Part shown: piece by piece, positions 55,669 to 64,000 of the stretch | Numbering within the stretch: the first letter of the stretch is position 1 | How the letters are laid out: each line of letters begins with the position of its first letter | Assembly: GCA_963556145.1 (NCBI GenBank) | Contig: OY744471.1 | Location: 675,590 to 739,589 of the forward strand | Length of the DNA: 64,000 nucleotides | Source of the DNA: Hygrocybe punicea | Lineage: Eukaryota; Basidiomycota; Agaricomycetes; Agaricales; Hygrophoraceae | Direction: 5' to 3' | Program-made: the position numbers and the translations under genes | Notes under the pieces: generated by a model | Databases searched by the model: none | The model's input: only the letters and a program-made list of their open reading frames with translations | Told to the model about the DNA's origin: nothing

Positions 55669-56300
55669 TGGACACTGGGTGACCGGTAGACATTACATAA
55701 CAACTGTACAGCACCACAATAGCCACATTCCTCCGTGCCTCCCCAAGTCCAGTACATTCTCCACTTTGTCAGCCATCCCTGTTTTCTTCATCCTTCCTTT
55801 CACAGCATCACCTCATCCCCGGAAGCTGGTCGCAACTCTGGTCGCGACTCCTAGGTGTCACAGTCAAATGAAAAAAAAAGTAGGTACCTGTCTCCTGACA
55901 CATTTGATGCTTCAGCCTTCCTATCAGCCTGCCTTTCATAGGAAAGCCAAAGCCCTTTGACAATGCCGATCATCCCGAATATCACCCCGTCAATTCCTTT
56001 GAACCTGAACATCAAATTGGCTACCAGGTATGCGTCTGACTCTGTCGAGTTGTCCCTACAACTTACCAGACATAGGCAAGTCAGGCGCACTCAGCAGCCT
56101 CGAAAATCGGTACAGAACACCGCGATCACTCTGCTTAGCAGCCCAGAAGATTCGGATCGAAGCGCGCCATCATGCCCTCAATTTTTCTTCATGTCTCACC
56201 CTCGCGACCATGCATGCGGCACCAGACCTTCTTTGGCCAGGTGCCTAGATAGGTGAGTGCATAAGAACATCTCTGTTCTTTCCTACTGACCACATCCAGT

Positions 56301-59092
56301 ATGGCCCGTAAGACACAGAAACCGAACCCTCCCTGCTCAGAACTGTCGGAGTCTGCTCCTGTCTCTAGAGTGAGTATTACTTCCCGTGCATCCTCGCCTC
56401 AGCCTGACTCTCAATCTGACATGCAACCGGAAACAGATGAGCAAGAACTTGGTACGTGGTCCTATCCCCCTTCATCAATACTGGCTCACCGACTGGCACT
56501 GTCAGAGCGCTTGCGTGCGAATTGGCGCTCACCGGTCTATGGCTTCTTCGACTCCAAAGTGACTGTGGGTTACAACAATGGCCAAAAGTATCATTTCTTC
56601 AAATGTGCTGCCAAACATTGTCGCAATGGCGGTCACCAAGGCGTTCGGCGCTACCAAGATTCGAAGGACCGTGGTGCCACTTCAAACCTCAAAAGTCATG
56701 CCACCAAGTGCTTTGGTGAAGATCTCGTCAACACCGCATTTGGTTGCAAGACTGCCACCACTGTGTTCATCTTTGCCACCTTTGCCCGCCAAGGTCAGCA
56801 GCCAGTCAAATTCACCCACCACGCTCACACCACAGAGGAGACTCGGTGGGTGGCCTCTACATCTATCTATTCATATCTCATCGTTCCTTTAGCGCTCACA
56901 TTGCCTGTTGGTGTGCCGAGAGCTCTAGGCCACCAAAGATAGTAATGGATTGAGAATTCGAGAATCTCATGAAGGCCAGCCATCCCACGACTACGCTTCT
57001 GGGTGAGAAGACCGTCATGCGAGACATTGCAGCTGCGTTCGAGAAATCTCGTGCTCGCATTGATAGGATCCTGAAGGTAACGTGTAGTGGATCCATTTGT
57101 CATCATTTCTAACCTCGGTCTTGTTAGGAGCATTCAGGCCTTGTTCATTTCGCCACGGATGCGTGGACTTCCCCCAATCACAAGGCGATAGTGGCTTGGA
57201 CCATACATCTGGCCCACAAGGGTCATATGCTGTCCTTTTTGCTGGATGTTATCGAAGTTCCAGAGGTACGCGATCTTCTTCATGTTGGAACCAGCATTGA
57301 CAGATATCCCCACTTTAGTCTCACATGGGTGAAACCTTGGCTAACGAGTTTCATCAGATGCTGATTGAACATGGCCTTGAAAATAAAGTAAGAGTGTGTT
57401 TACTCCACTATTTCATTGCCTCACGTTTCAATTAGATACTGTCATTCAATACTGATAATGCTAGCTGCAATGATATGCAAACAGACAAACTCGATGAACT
57501 TGACAACTCCTTTGATTGCGTCAAGCATGTACGATGCTTCAATCATACATTACAAATCTCTGCGCGTGGTCTGGTTAGACCCTTCATAGGGAAAGACTTG
57601 GATACCCGTGCTGGCGAGGAGGAGGCCGATGACGGCGATGATGCACCTGACCTCGAAACCGTCCTTGACGAAGCGGCGCAAGATGATGATGCGGAGCATG
57701 ACGATGATATGGATGAAGACCAAGATCCACTGGCCGCGTTGAATGACGACAAGAGGGAAAACCTAGTGGCAAATACTGCTGCTGTATGCGATGTTCTCCA
57801 TAAGGTAAGCTGGCGGCAAAACAAGTTGAAGCCCTCTGATGTGGGCTCGACCAGATTCGCAAACTCTCGTTTGCCATCATCAAGTCAACTACGATTGCCC
57901 TCCCTGCATGGTGTGCTGCATGTGCTGCTCACGAGTTACTGGTTCGTGTGCTGCCTCGCGATGTCAAGACCCGGTGGAATTCCACATATGATATGCTCAG
58001 GGCGGCTGTGGAGTATCGAAATGCCATTGATGAGGTGACTGGCGACAGGTTACTCAAGCTCCGTCGTTATGAGCTTGACGAGGATGACTGGATGATGGTC
58101 AAAGATCTACTTCGAGTTCTCAAGGTATGTATGGATTGAGATGAGCAGGCCAGTGCTCAACAATCTCTTTTCAGATGTTCAAGGATGCCACAGTCTTTTT
58201 CTTGCAAGAAAAAGTGCCAACGATAACACACATCATCCCGACGATAGACAAAATTGATGCTATGCTAACTCAATCAGCCACAGAACCACTCTGTGCCTCT
58301 GTCAAGCACGCTTTAAGTTTCACGAGGAATCTCATGAACAAGTATTACTCGAAGACAGACGCATCCAACATCTATCGCATTGCTATGGGTAAGATGCACA
58401 CTGATGAAGACTCTCATGCCAACGATTGTCTCACTAGTTCTGCACCCCCAAATGAAACTCAAGTATTTCCAGCATAGCGGGTGATCCCAAGAATGGATTG
58501 CGACAGCCAAATCCTTGGTCCAGGATGAGTTTGAAAAGTATCAAACCAAAAACGGACAAGCCAACCTTGAGGTAAGTCCGCTAACTTGAGCTATAACTTG
58601 AAATCACAATCATTGCGTCTTGCAGATTGTTAACCAACTGCATGAAGAGTCTGCTGTCGATTTCTTTGATATTCCGATGGACGGGGGAGAGAAACTTCAC
58701 GAATTGGACGAGTATCTTGCAGCACCTGTGGAGAAGGTCAAAGATCTGCTTGAATGGTGGTGGAACCATCGGAAAGTATACCCGGCACTGTCCTTGATGG
58801 CTTTCGATTATCTTAGTGCACCCGGTAAGTCATATTCTCAATGAGATTACATGAGCTAACATATGTTTCAGCTACGTCCACCTCGGTCGAGCGTGTATTC
58901 TCTCAAGGGCGACAGTTATTAAGCTACACTCGGAACAGGATGACAGGGAAGAGTATTCATGCTCTGCTATGTTTCGGAGACTGGAGTCGAAAGGATATTG
59001 TGACCATGGCAGATGTGGTTGGGGCTGTCCGTGACAACAAAGACAAGCAAAAACGAGTTGACGACAAGGCTGAGGTTGAAGTGGCTGAGTGA
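56301..59092 (+). pseudogene. hAT transposase with two nonsense codons
   Basis: Order of parts: a BED-type finger (KCAAKHC...LKSHATKC, about 56600-56710); FATDAWTSPNHKAIVAW (about 57150-57200) with the first catalytic Asp; FNTDNASCNDMQTD (about 57447-57485) with the second Asp; RCFNHTLQISARGL; a long acidic insert; TRWNSTYDML (about 57970); and the C-terminal dimerisation region with STSVERVFSQGRQLLSYTRN (about 58880-58940). About seven introns with GT-AG borders separate the blocks. In-frame TGA codons interrupt the reading at 56951-56953 (KIVMD-stop-EFENLM) and 58482-58484 (FQHSG-stop-SQEW), where relatives have Arg and Trp. Both fit C-to-T or G-to-A transitions. The gene belongs to the outer element. 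Confidence 0.82.
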
Positions 59093-59388
59093 TAACCATG
59101 ACCCCCCTCTATACCATGCCCTCCCTTCTATACTTAGCTCAGATAGCTGGACTCTTAAATATAGTTGCCGTTATGTCAGTTGCTGTTGCTTCAATTGAAC
59201 TGTGGGGTCTCTTTTTTATCAAATGGTGTTATGGTGTACCATGGGTTAGTACACCATGGGTATAGTCAAAAACCTGCAGGTTAAACCTGTACCTGTATAC
59301 ACCATACCTGTATGGGTGTGGTGTATACAGGTACAGGTGTGGTGTATGAAAAAAAAACCCATGGTATCACCATGACATTCCCTAGTCT
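59093..59388. repeat. 3' subterminal repeats of the outer hAT element
   Basis: GTGGTGTATACAGGTACAGG, GGTACACCAT and ACCATGGGT occur in direct and inverted copies between 59220 and 59365, as is usual for hAT subterminal transposase-binding regions. No gene. Confidence 0.6.
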
Positions 59389-59706
59389 GTGAACCAGCAA
59401 GAATCTACATCCAGCACTTTGGTTTCCCAACTCAAGGATGGCGATGTTATGCATATTAAGGACCTCAACAATTTGGTCTTTTTGTGTGTCAAACAGGGCA
59501 GGGCCAAGGGCATCGCGGAAGAACGCGCTCGCTGGGAGTGTTCTACAGCACCCACCGGTGTCTGCACATCCACCCAGTTAGCCCCACCACCCACCAGCAA
59601 TTCCACGTCAGTACAGACAGACATGACGCCAACAAGGGCTTCTGCATCAGCCCAAACAGAGCCGTACACCCTCGTATACACACAACATCAATCGCCGGTG
59701 GAGTAG
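59389..59706 (+). pseudogene. N-terminal part of an STQT-repeat gene, cut by an LTR insertion
   Basis: The reading DLNNLVFLCVKQGRAKGIAE is followed by TSTQLAPPPTS, TSVQTDMTP and SASAQTEP, the same STQT/SVQT type of repeat as in the frame at 61579-62628. It ends in a TAG formed at the junction with the LTR sequence that starts near 59704. The rest of the gene appears to continue after the next LTR at about 61600. Confidence 0.5.
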
Positions 59707-59850
59707 TTGTGCCTGGTCCATCACGTGACTTAGGTCTCACGGTTGGATCCCTTATGTAGGATTTCCTGTCTTAGTCTTAGTCTATCTCATGATATCCTAT
59801 CCGATTCCGTCGTGACTTCCCCATTCGTGTGTGAGCAGCCTCGGACCCAT
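59704..59850 (+). repeat. LTR-like repeat 1
   Basis: About 147 bases nearly identical to 61452-61598 (TAGTTGTGCCTGGTCC ... GAGCAGCCTC). Contains the palindrome CACGTG at 59722-59727. No purine tract precedes it, as expected of a 5' LTR. Confidence 0.7.
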
Positions 59851-60352
59851 TCCATCATGGTGATGAGAGCACGATTCGACCCACGCAGCTAGACGAGACC
59901 ACCACATTCCACTCGCACCAAGACTTTTGCACAGATCCAGTGATTTTTCGAGAACAGAGAACCCCCCTGAGACCCCACCCGCGCGATTCCCCACAGCACC
60001 CCCATGAAAAACCCCACAGAAGACAGTCTCCGAAAGCCCCAGTACCTCGTTCGTATCCTGCTACACGCCCCGCGACCACCCTCACGACTTTTCACCCATC
60101 TTCACCGTTCCGCACAGCCACCTCGCGCAGCCATGTCACCAGCTTCGCCCACCAAAAACCCGACCAACCACGCCCAACTACGGCACCCCACGCTCCTTAC
60201 AAGACCCCCACGAGGTTGCCAAGCCGGACGACGAATCCAACAACGCCGTCGCGCAGCAAGACGCGCCCTCGACCTCACCGTCCCCGTCTTCGACCTCCCG
60301 TTTTACATTCGGACACCCACGGGTACGCTAATCAACACACAGACACTCATGG
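59851..60352. other. Internal region between LTR-like repeats, Pro-rich frames only
   Basis: All three plus frames are partly open because the region is C-rich. A 157-codon frame (59940-60413) is Pro/Arg/Thr-rich with no motif. Probably a decayed gag-type leader. Confidence 0.3.
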
Positions 60353-60480
60353 TGTAGTGGTGGTGCCTGTCTTATCACGTGACCTGAGTCCCACGGTTGG
60401 TTCCCTTATCTAGCAGTTGCCTGTAGTAGACAGATCCTATCCTATCCCATTCCGACTGATTCCTTGTCTGATTCCGTGAG
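60353..60480 (+). repeat. LTR-like repeat 2
   Basis: TGTAGTGGTGGTGCCTGTC...TATCACGTGAC resembles repeat 4 (62983) more than repeats 1 and 3. CACGTG is at 60376-60381. No purine tract precedes it. Confidence 0.6.
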
Positions 60481-61430
60481 CACCCTCGGACCCACTCCAA
60501 CGGTACCCCCGCGTTTGCACGAAAGCCCCACCTACCCCGTCCTAACCTGCGCTGTCCTCACCAACCCCATTCCCACCCCCAACCATCCTTTGCCGCGTCG
60601 TCCGCCCGCCACGTCATCACATCAGCTAACGCTCCTCGCCCGTGCTGGCACCTTCTTCCTCGATCCCATGGGCCCAACACAACATGTCCGCGCAAGCTCA
60701 CTCGCGTCTGCCATCCTCGCGCTACCCCAAAAACCCATGTGCACGCTAACGACGTGTACCACCCCGTCCAACGGCATGCGACGACACTCCACATACGCAT
60801 GTAGCCACGAGCCCCACATCAACTCGTTTTACGGGCCCACACGACCATTCCCAACGCAATCGACTGCCTCCACGCCAGTACCAAGTGGCAAAACTGGCCC
60901 AGCGCGAACGGTACACCCCGCCCCTCCATACCCCGTTTATACACACACGGCCCCACGTTCCACACCCTCATGAGTCCACGCACCACCACAACGGCCCATC
61001 CCCGTGATACGACGACCCCCAACCGTGTACTCAACGACGCGAATCCATCCGCCCCGCCCCCATGGCCATGGCCCCACCCACGCGACGTACCACGACGGCC
61101 GTACCCCAAGCGTTCGTGTTCGCGGCCTCGCCCACGCATCATATGGTGGCCCCGTGTCCCCTCGTGTCGACCCATGCCCAAGGATTCACCCCTTGGCCCC
61201 GCGCCATGCCGTGCTGCTTCCTTTTCCATATTCTACCAGTATTTCCCCACCTTTTTTTCACCATGATCCACCATTGTTAGATCCATCTGGAGTAGACTAG
61301 TCCACACCTTCTCCTTTTCTTCATGCTCTTCTTGTTCTCCTTACATTTTCTGCTTTTCTTCCAACCCTTTCAGTTTCCTTCTGCCCTTTTGGTTTTGTTT
61401 GTCTCTTGCTAGTGACAAGGGCGTCACTAC
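60481..61430. other. Internal C-rich region, no gene recognised, ending in retroelement-like 3' sequence
   Basis: Overlapping frames of 70-170 codons on both strands are Pro/His/Thr-rich and without domains. From about 61290 the sequence becomes T-rich and ends with CTAGTGACAAGGGCGTCACT and a purine run, similar to 62836-62982. Confidence 0.35.
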
Positions 61431-61600
61431 AGAGAAGGGGGGCACTTGGAGTAGTTGTGCCTGGTCCATCACGTGACTTAGGTCTCACGGTTGGATCCCT
61501 TATGTAGGATTTCCTGTCTTAGTCTTAGTCTATCTCATGATATCCTATCCGATTCCATTGTGACTTCCCCATTCGTGTGTGAGCAGCCTCAGACCCACTC
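61431..61600 (+). repeat. Polypurine tract and LTR-like repeat 3
   Basis: The purine run GAGAAGGGGGG (61431-61441) directly precedes the repeat, as a polypurine tract precedes a 3' LTR. The repeat from 61446 is nearly identical to repeat 1. CACGTG is at 61470-61475. Confidence 0.7.
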
Positions 61601-62835
61601 CACCGGCCAACGGCACCTCTGTGTCGACCCAAACAGCACTCCCCTACACCGCTACAACAACTGCAATTCCAGCGGCACCATCCCGTGCCTCTGTAGCAAC
61701 CCAGATGCAAACGGCATCCATATACGCGTCCGCCTCGACGCAAACGATGCCAGCCACCATTTCTGTGGCAACCCTGCATCAATCACCTACCACCACCTCC
61801 ACGTCAAGCCAAACGGCCCCACCCACCTGCACGTCCATGTCAGTGCAGACGAATGAGCCCCCACCAGACCCAAGCACATCAGAAACGACGACGATCATGC
61901 CAGATTGTGCCACGTCATTGTCGAGCACCCAAACTGCCCCGTCCTCGCGTGAAAACGCGCCCCAGCACACCCCAACGTGCCACACACCCGCATCAACCCC
62001 AGATCCACCAGCCCTGCCGAAGACCGCATCCGTACACGCGTCTGACCGCAATTCCAATGCACCAGTGCCAGTATCCAACCAGTTTACACCCCCACAGGCC
62101 CAAAATCCCGTGCCTGTGCCACAAAATGCGCCCAGATGCGCCCCAGACCCCGTTTTTCCCCCAGGTTTATACCCACACGCACCCACGTCAGCCCGGAACC
62201 ACAACGTCACCATCCAGATGCCGCAACTGCGGACACTGAGGCCCAACGATGTCGAAACGAGCAGAGACGCTGACACGAGGCCTGAAGAGCCGGAGACAAC
62301 GGGAGACAATGGGAGAAGCGAGGAAATGGGGACAATGAGGACTGAGAAGAGCAGGGAATGCGAGAAGGTGCACCGAGACGAGGCAACCCAACGAGAGGCC
62401 GCAAACGGCCCTGTTCATGTGCCCAACCCTACCCCAATGTGCATACCGACACCCACATTAGCTCCCGCGCGATTCGATTGGGCTGAAGACACCACAGCAA
62501 TCCCCATCCACGCCACTTTTCCAATGCGAGCCCCACGCGACCTTTTGGCTCTCCGATCCCATGCTACTAGGCAACCTTTTTTCACTTTACAGCGCCGTGC
62601 CCGACGGTCCAACGGCCGACATCCCTGACATGCTTTTGTCACCCCCATTGGTCCCATCTGGTCTAGGAGCCACCCGCGAAGCATTGGGCCTGGCCGGCCA
62701 ATCATCACACGACCCTTCATACCCACCAGCTCAAAACCAACGAACCCAACAATTCTCGATTGGGATCATGACCCCTGCCTCCGTGAGTTGAGTCAAGCTC
62801 TTGTAGCTTTGGGTTGGACAAGGCCTAGGTAGAGT
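61579..62835 (+). pseudogene. STQT-repeat Pro/Thr-rich protein, frameshifted
   Basis: Many copies of a (S/A)xx(S/T)QT motif (SVSTQTALP, SVATQMQTA, SASTQTMPA, STSSQTAPP, SMSVQTNEP) occupy the first 100 residues. A Pro-rich region and an acidic/basic stretch (SREMxx-type EETGDNGRSEEMGT) follow, then FDWAEDTTAIPIHATFP. The frame ends at 62628. Coding resumes in other frames, ending with LDWDHDP and ALVALGWTRP then TAG near 62835, which look like a conserved C-terminus. A frameshift lies between about 62580 and 62750. The gene precedes LTR-like repeat 4 and may be part of, or host to, an LTR element. Function unknown; the repeats suggest an intrinsically disordered protein. Confidence 0.5.
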
Positions 62836-62967
62836 TGAGCTTTCTGTCTGGACTGATTTTTGTTTTTGTTTTCTTTCTTTCTTGTGTCTGTTCCTCTCTT
62901 TTCTCACCCCTTTCCCTGCTTTTCTTTTTGTGTTTCTCTCTTTGGCTAGCGATGAGGGCATCGCTAC

Positions 62968-63130
62968 AAGAGGGGGGGCACTTGTAGTGGTAGTGCCTGT
63001 CCTGTCACGTGACTGATTCCCATGGTTTGTCGTAGTCAGTAGCTGATCTGATGTGGTAGATAGATCTCGTCCTAGTCTTTCTGGGCTTTCCAGCTAGACT
63101 CTGTCGGAGAGTCCCTCAGCAGCCTCCAAC
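62968..63130 (+). repeat. Polypurine tract and LTR-like repeat 4
   Basis: AAGAGGGGGGGCAC (62968-62981) precedes TGTAGTGGTAGTGCC (62983). CACGTG is at 63006-63011. It is more diverged from repeats 1 and 3, and similar to repeat 2. Confidence 0.65.
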
Positions 63131-63515
63131 CCTCTCCACTGTTTCAGATGATCTTTGGCTCAAAATGACGGGTAAAATCGGCAGGTTTCGGGTCACGGGT
63201 ACACTATCAGGAAAACTCCAGCAATGACAAACTCAAGCAGAGGAAGGTAGAGAAGTCAGAATGTATTGCAAGGTAACTCAGTAAGAAATCTGGGGGGGAA
63301 TCTAAGATCAAGCATAATGTACACAGTGTTGCTACTCTACCTATATTGTTAAATGATGAGGTATATGGCATGATATGAGTTGAGGATACGTAATGACATG
63401 CGGTGCAATGTAATTGGTTGAGAGGAGAAGTTGAAGAACAATAGACATGTGTCAATGGTGTGCTGTGTGGTATTGTCCAATGATAAGCATGAGAATATAT
63501 CACATTGATGTTTGA
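63131..63515. other. Intergenic, no gene recognised
   Basis: AT-rich sequence after the last LTR-like repeat. A 98-codon minus frame has no recognisable motif. Confidence 0.4.
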
Positions 63516-64000
63516 TCAAATGACTTGATCAGATGATGCAGATAAGAAAATGAAAAAATAGTGGACCATAGGATAACCATGACTGACAGTGTGATCAGGC
63601 ATTCTCTTCAAAGCATGCATCAGTGTGTTACTGCTTTCTGCCACTTCATTGAGACATAGCCTATTGCAGAGGTCCCAATTGATTAGGAGCCTATAATCCC
63701 CATCCAAAGTCAGTGGGACATTTCTGATGCTAATGTCAAGGTGGAGAATTCCAGTGCAATGATATGCAATCTAGTGCCCCATGCACACCCCAAGACCAAG
63801 GAATACATAATGCAGGACATCAGCACTCACCTTGAACTCTATCAGCAAGTGTATTTACATATTCCCATGAGTTTTTGAAGAATATGAGATCCTAGCTGAC
63901 ATCATGCAGTACCATTCTGTAATAATCATGTTTGCCACATCATGAACCCAAGGATGCTTCCTGAAATCTTAAGTAATTGTGGAACTCCCAACATTGTCAC
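63516..64000 (-). pseudogene. FunK1-like fungal protein kinase fragment, extends past window edge
   Basis: Minus-strand pieces in order from the window end: NVGSST-type start and VGVPQLLKIS (near 63985, in shifted frames), FFKNSWEYVNTLADRVQ (about 63885-63835) with a GTGAGT donor, then GILHLDISIRNVPLTLDG and LLINWDLCNRL (about 63750-63670). FunK1-type kinases of agaricomycetes have HRDIS..N and LIDWDL at these positions. Here the loop reads HLDIS..N, keeping the Asp, and LIDWDL has become LINWDL, so the metal-binding Asp is lost. The expected GTWQFMS segment is not visible downstream. It is probably inactive. Confidence 0.55.

Larger units (their letters stand above)
50770..59375 (+). mobile_element. 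hAT transposon with degenerate transposase, interrupted by a second element
   Basis: A hAT transposase remnant (56301-59092) is flanked by subterminal repeats built from ACAGGTACAGGTGTGG, CCATACC and ACCTGTA motifs at 50790-50880, 51090-51210 and 59220-59350. The left end near 50771 (TAGTGGTGTATTGCATGGGT) and the right end, read inverted, near 59375 (TCATGGTGATACCATGGGT) are similar, but I could not confirm an 8-bp target duplication. The outer limits are approximate. The 5' portion is split by the element at 51220-55632. Confidence 0.6.

Noticed and set aside
59940..61266. Several overlapping Pro/His/Thr-rich frames
   Set aside because: The C-rich sequence lowers stop frequency in all frames. 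No domain, splice logic or conserved C-terminus was seen.

Overview
The window looks like repeat-rich, accessory chromosome sequence from a mushroom-forming fungus (Basidiomycota, Agaricomycetes). Genes are split by many 45-80 nt introns with GT(R)NGT donors and CTRAY branch points. The mobile elements are typical of agaricomycetes: DIRS-like retroelements with tyrosine recombinases, a Plavaka transposase, hAT elements and short-LTR remnants. Fragments resembling FunK1-type kinases and agaricomycete single-pass membrane proteins are also present. No RNA gene, CRISPR array or bacterial-type operon was seen.

Layout. 1-5.05 kb: a DIRS-like retrotransposon on the minus strand (Gag, RT-RNase H, tyrosine recombinase), cut by the window edge. 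5.28-7.25 kb: first member (A) of a family of receptor-like membrane proteins. 8.66-9.34 kb: a small spliced hypothetical gene. 10.1-12.4 kb: a broken ABCG transporter fragment, duplicated, with a dead tyrosine-recombinase element inserted in one copy. 12.55-16.8 kb: two divergent, intron-rich, helical proteins, one of which has the architecture of ClyA/HBL-like alpha-pore-forming proteins; a degenerate tandem repeat separates them. 16.8-18.7 kb: a truncated receptor-like copy and an Ssz1-type Hsp70 pseudogene. 18.97-30.7 kb: four more receptor-like genes (B-E) with duplicated flanks. 32.1-33.2 kb: a CNNM/Mam3-type pseudogene. 33.8-46 kb: a block bounded by candidate inverted repeats that holds a decayed conserved gene, a broken Pcl-type cyclin, a nearly intact Plavaka transposase and a spliced gene of unknown function. 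46-50.4 kb: a broken isochorismatase-amidase fusion and an intact membrane-anchored pepsin-fold protein. 50.8-59.4 kb: a hAT element invaded by a second hAT-like element, itself invaded by a small MITE. 59.4-63.1 kb: LTR fragments around an STQT-repeat gene. 63.5-64 kb: a FunK1-like kinase fragment.

How the genes relate. The most distinctive unit is the receptor-like family. Each member has a signal peptide, a cysteine-containing ectodomain, a Ser/Thr-rich stalk, one membrane helix and a cytoplasmic tail built from a repeated helical module, ending in (or having just lost) a PPxY-like motif. The array flanks the pair of helical, possibly pore-forming genes. An allorecognition or defence role is a hypothesis only. 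Much of the rest is gene fragments and nested transposons, so this is probably a fast-evolving, recombination-prone region.
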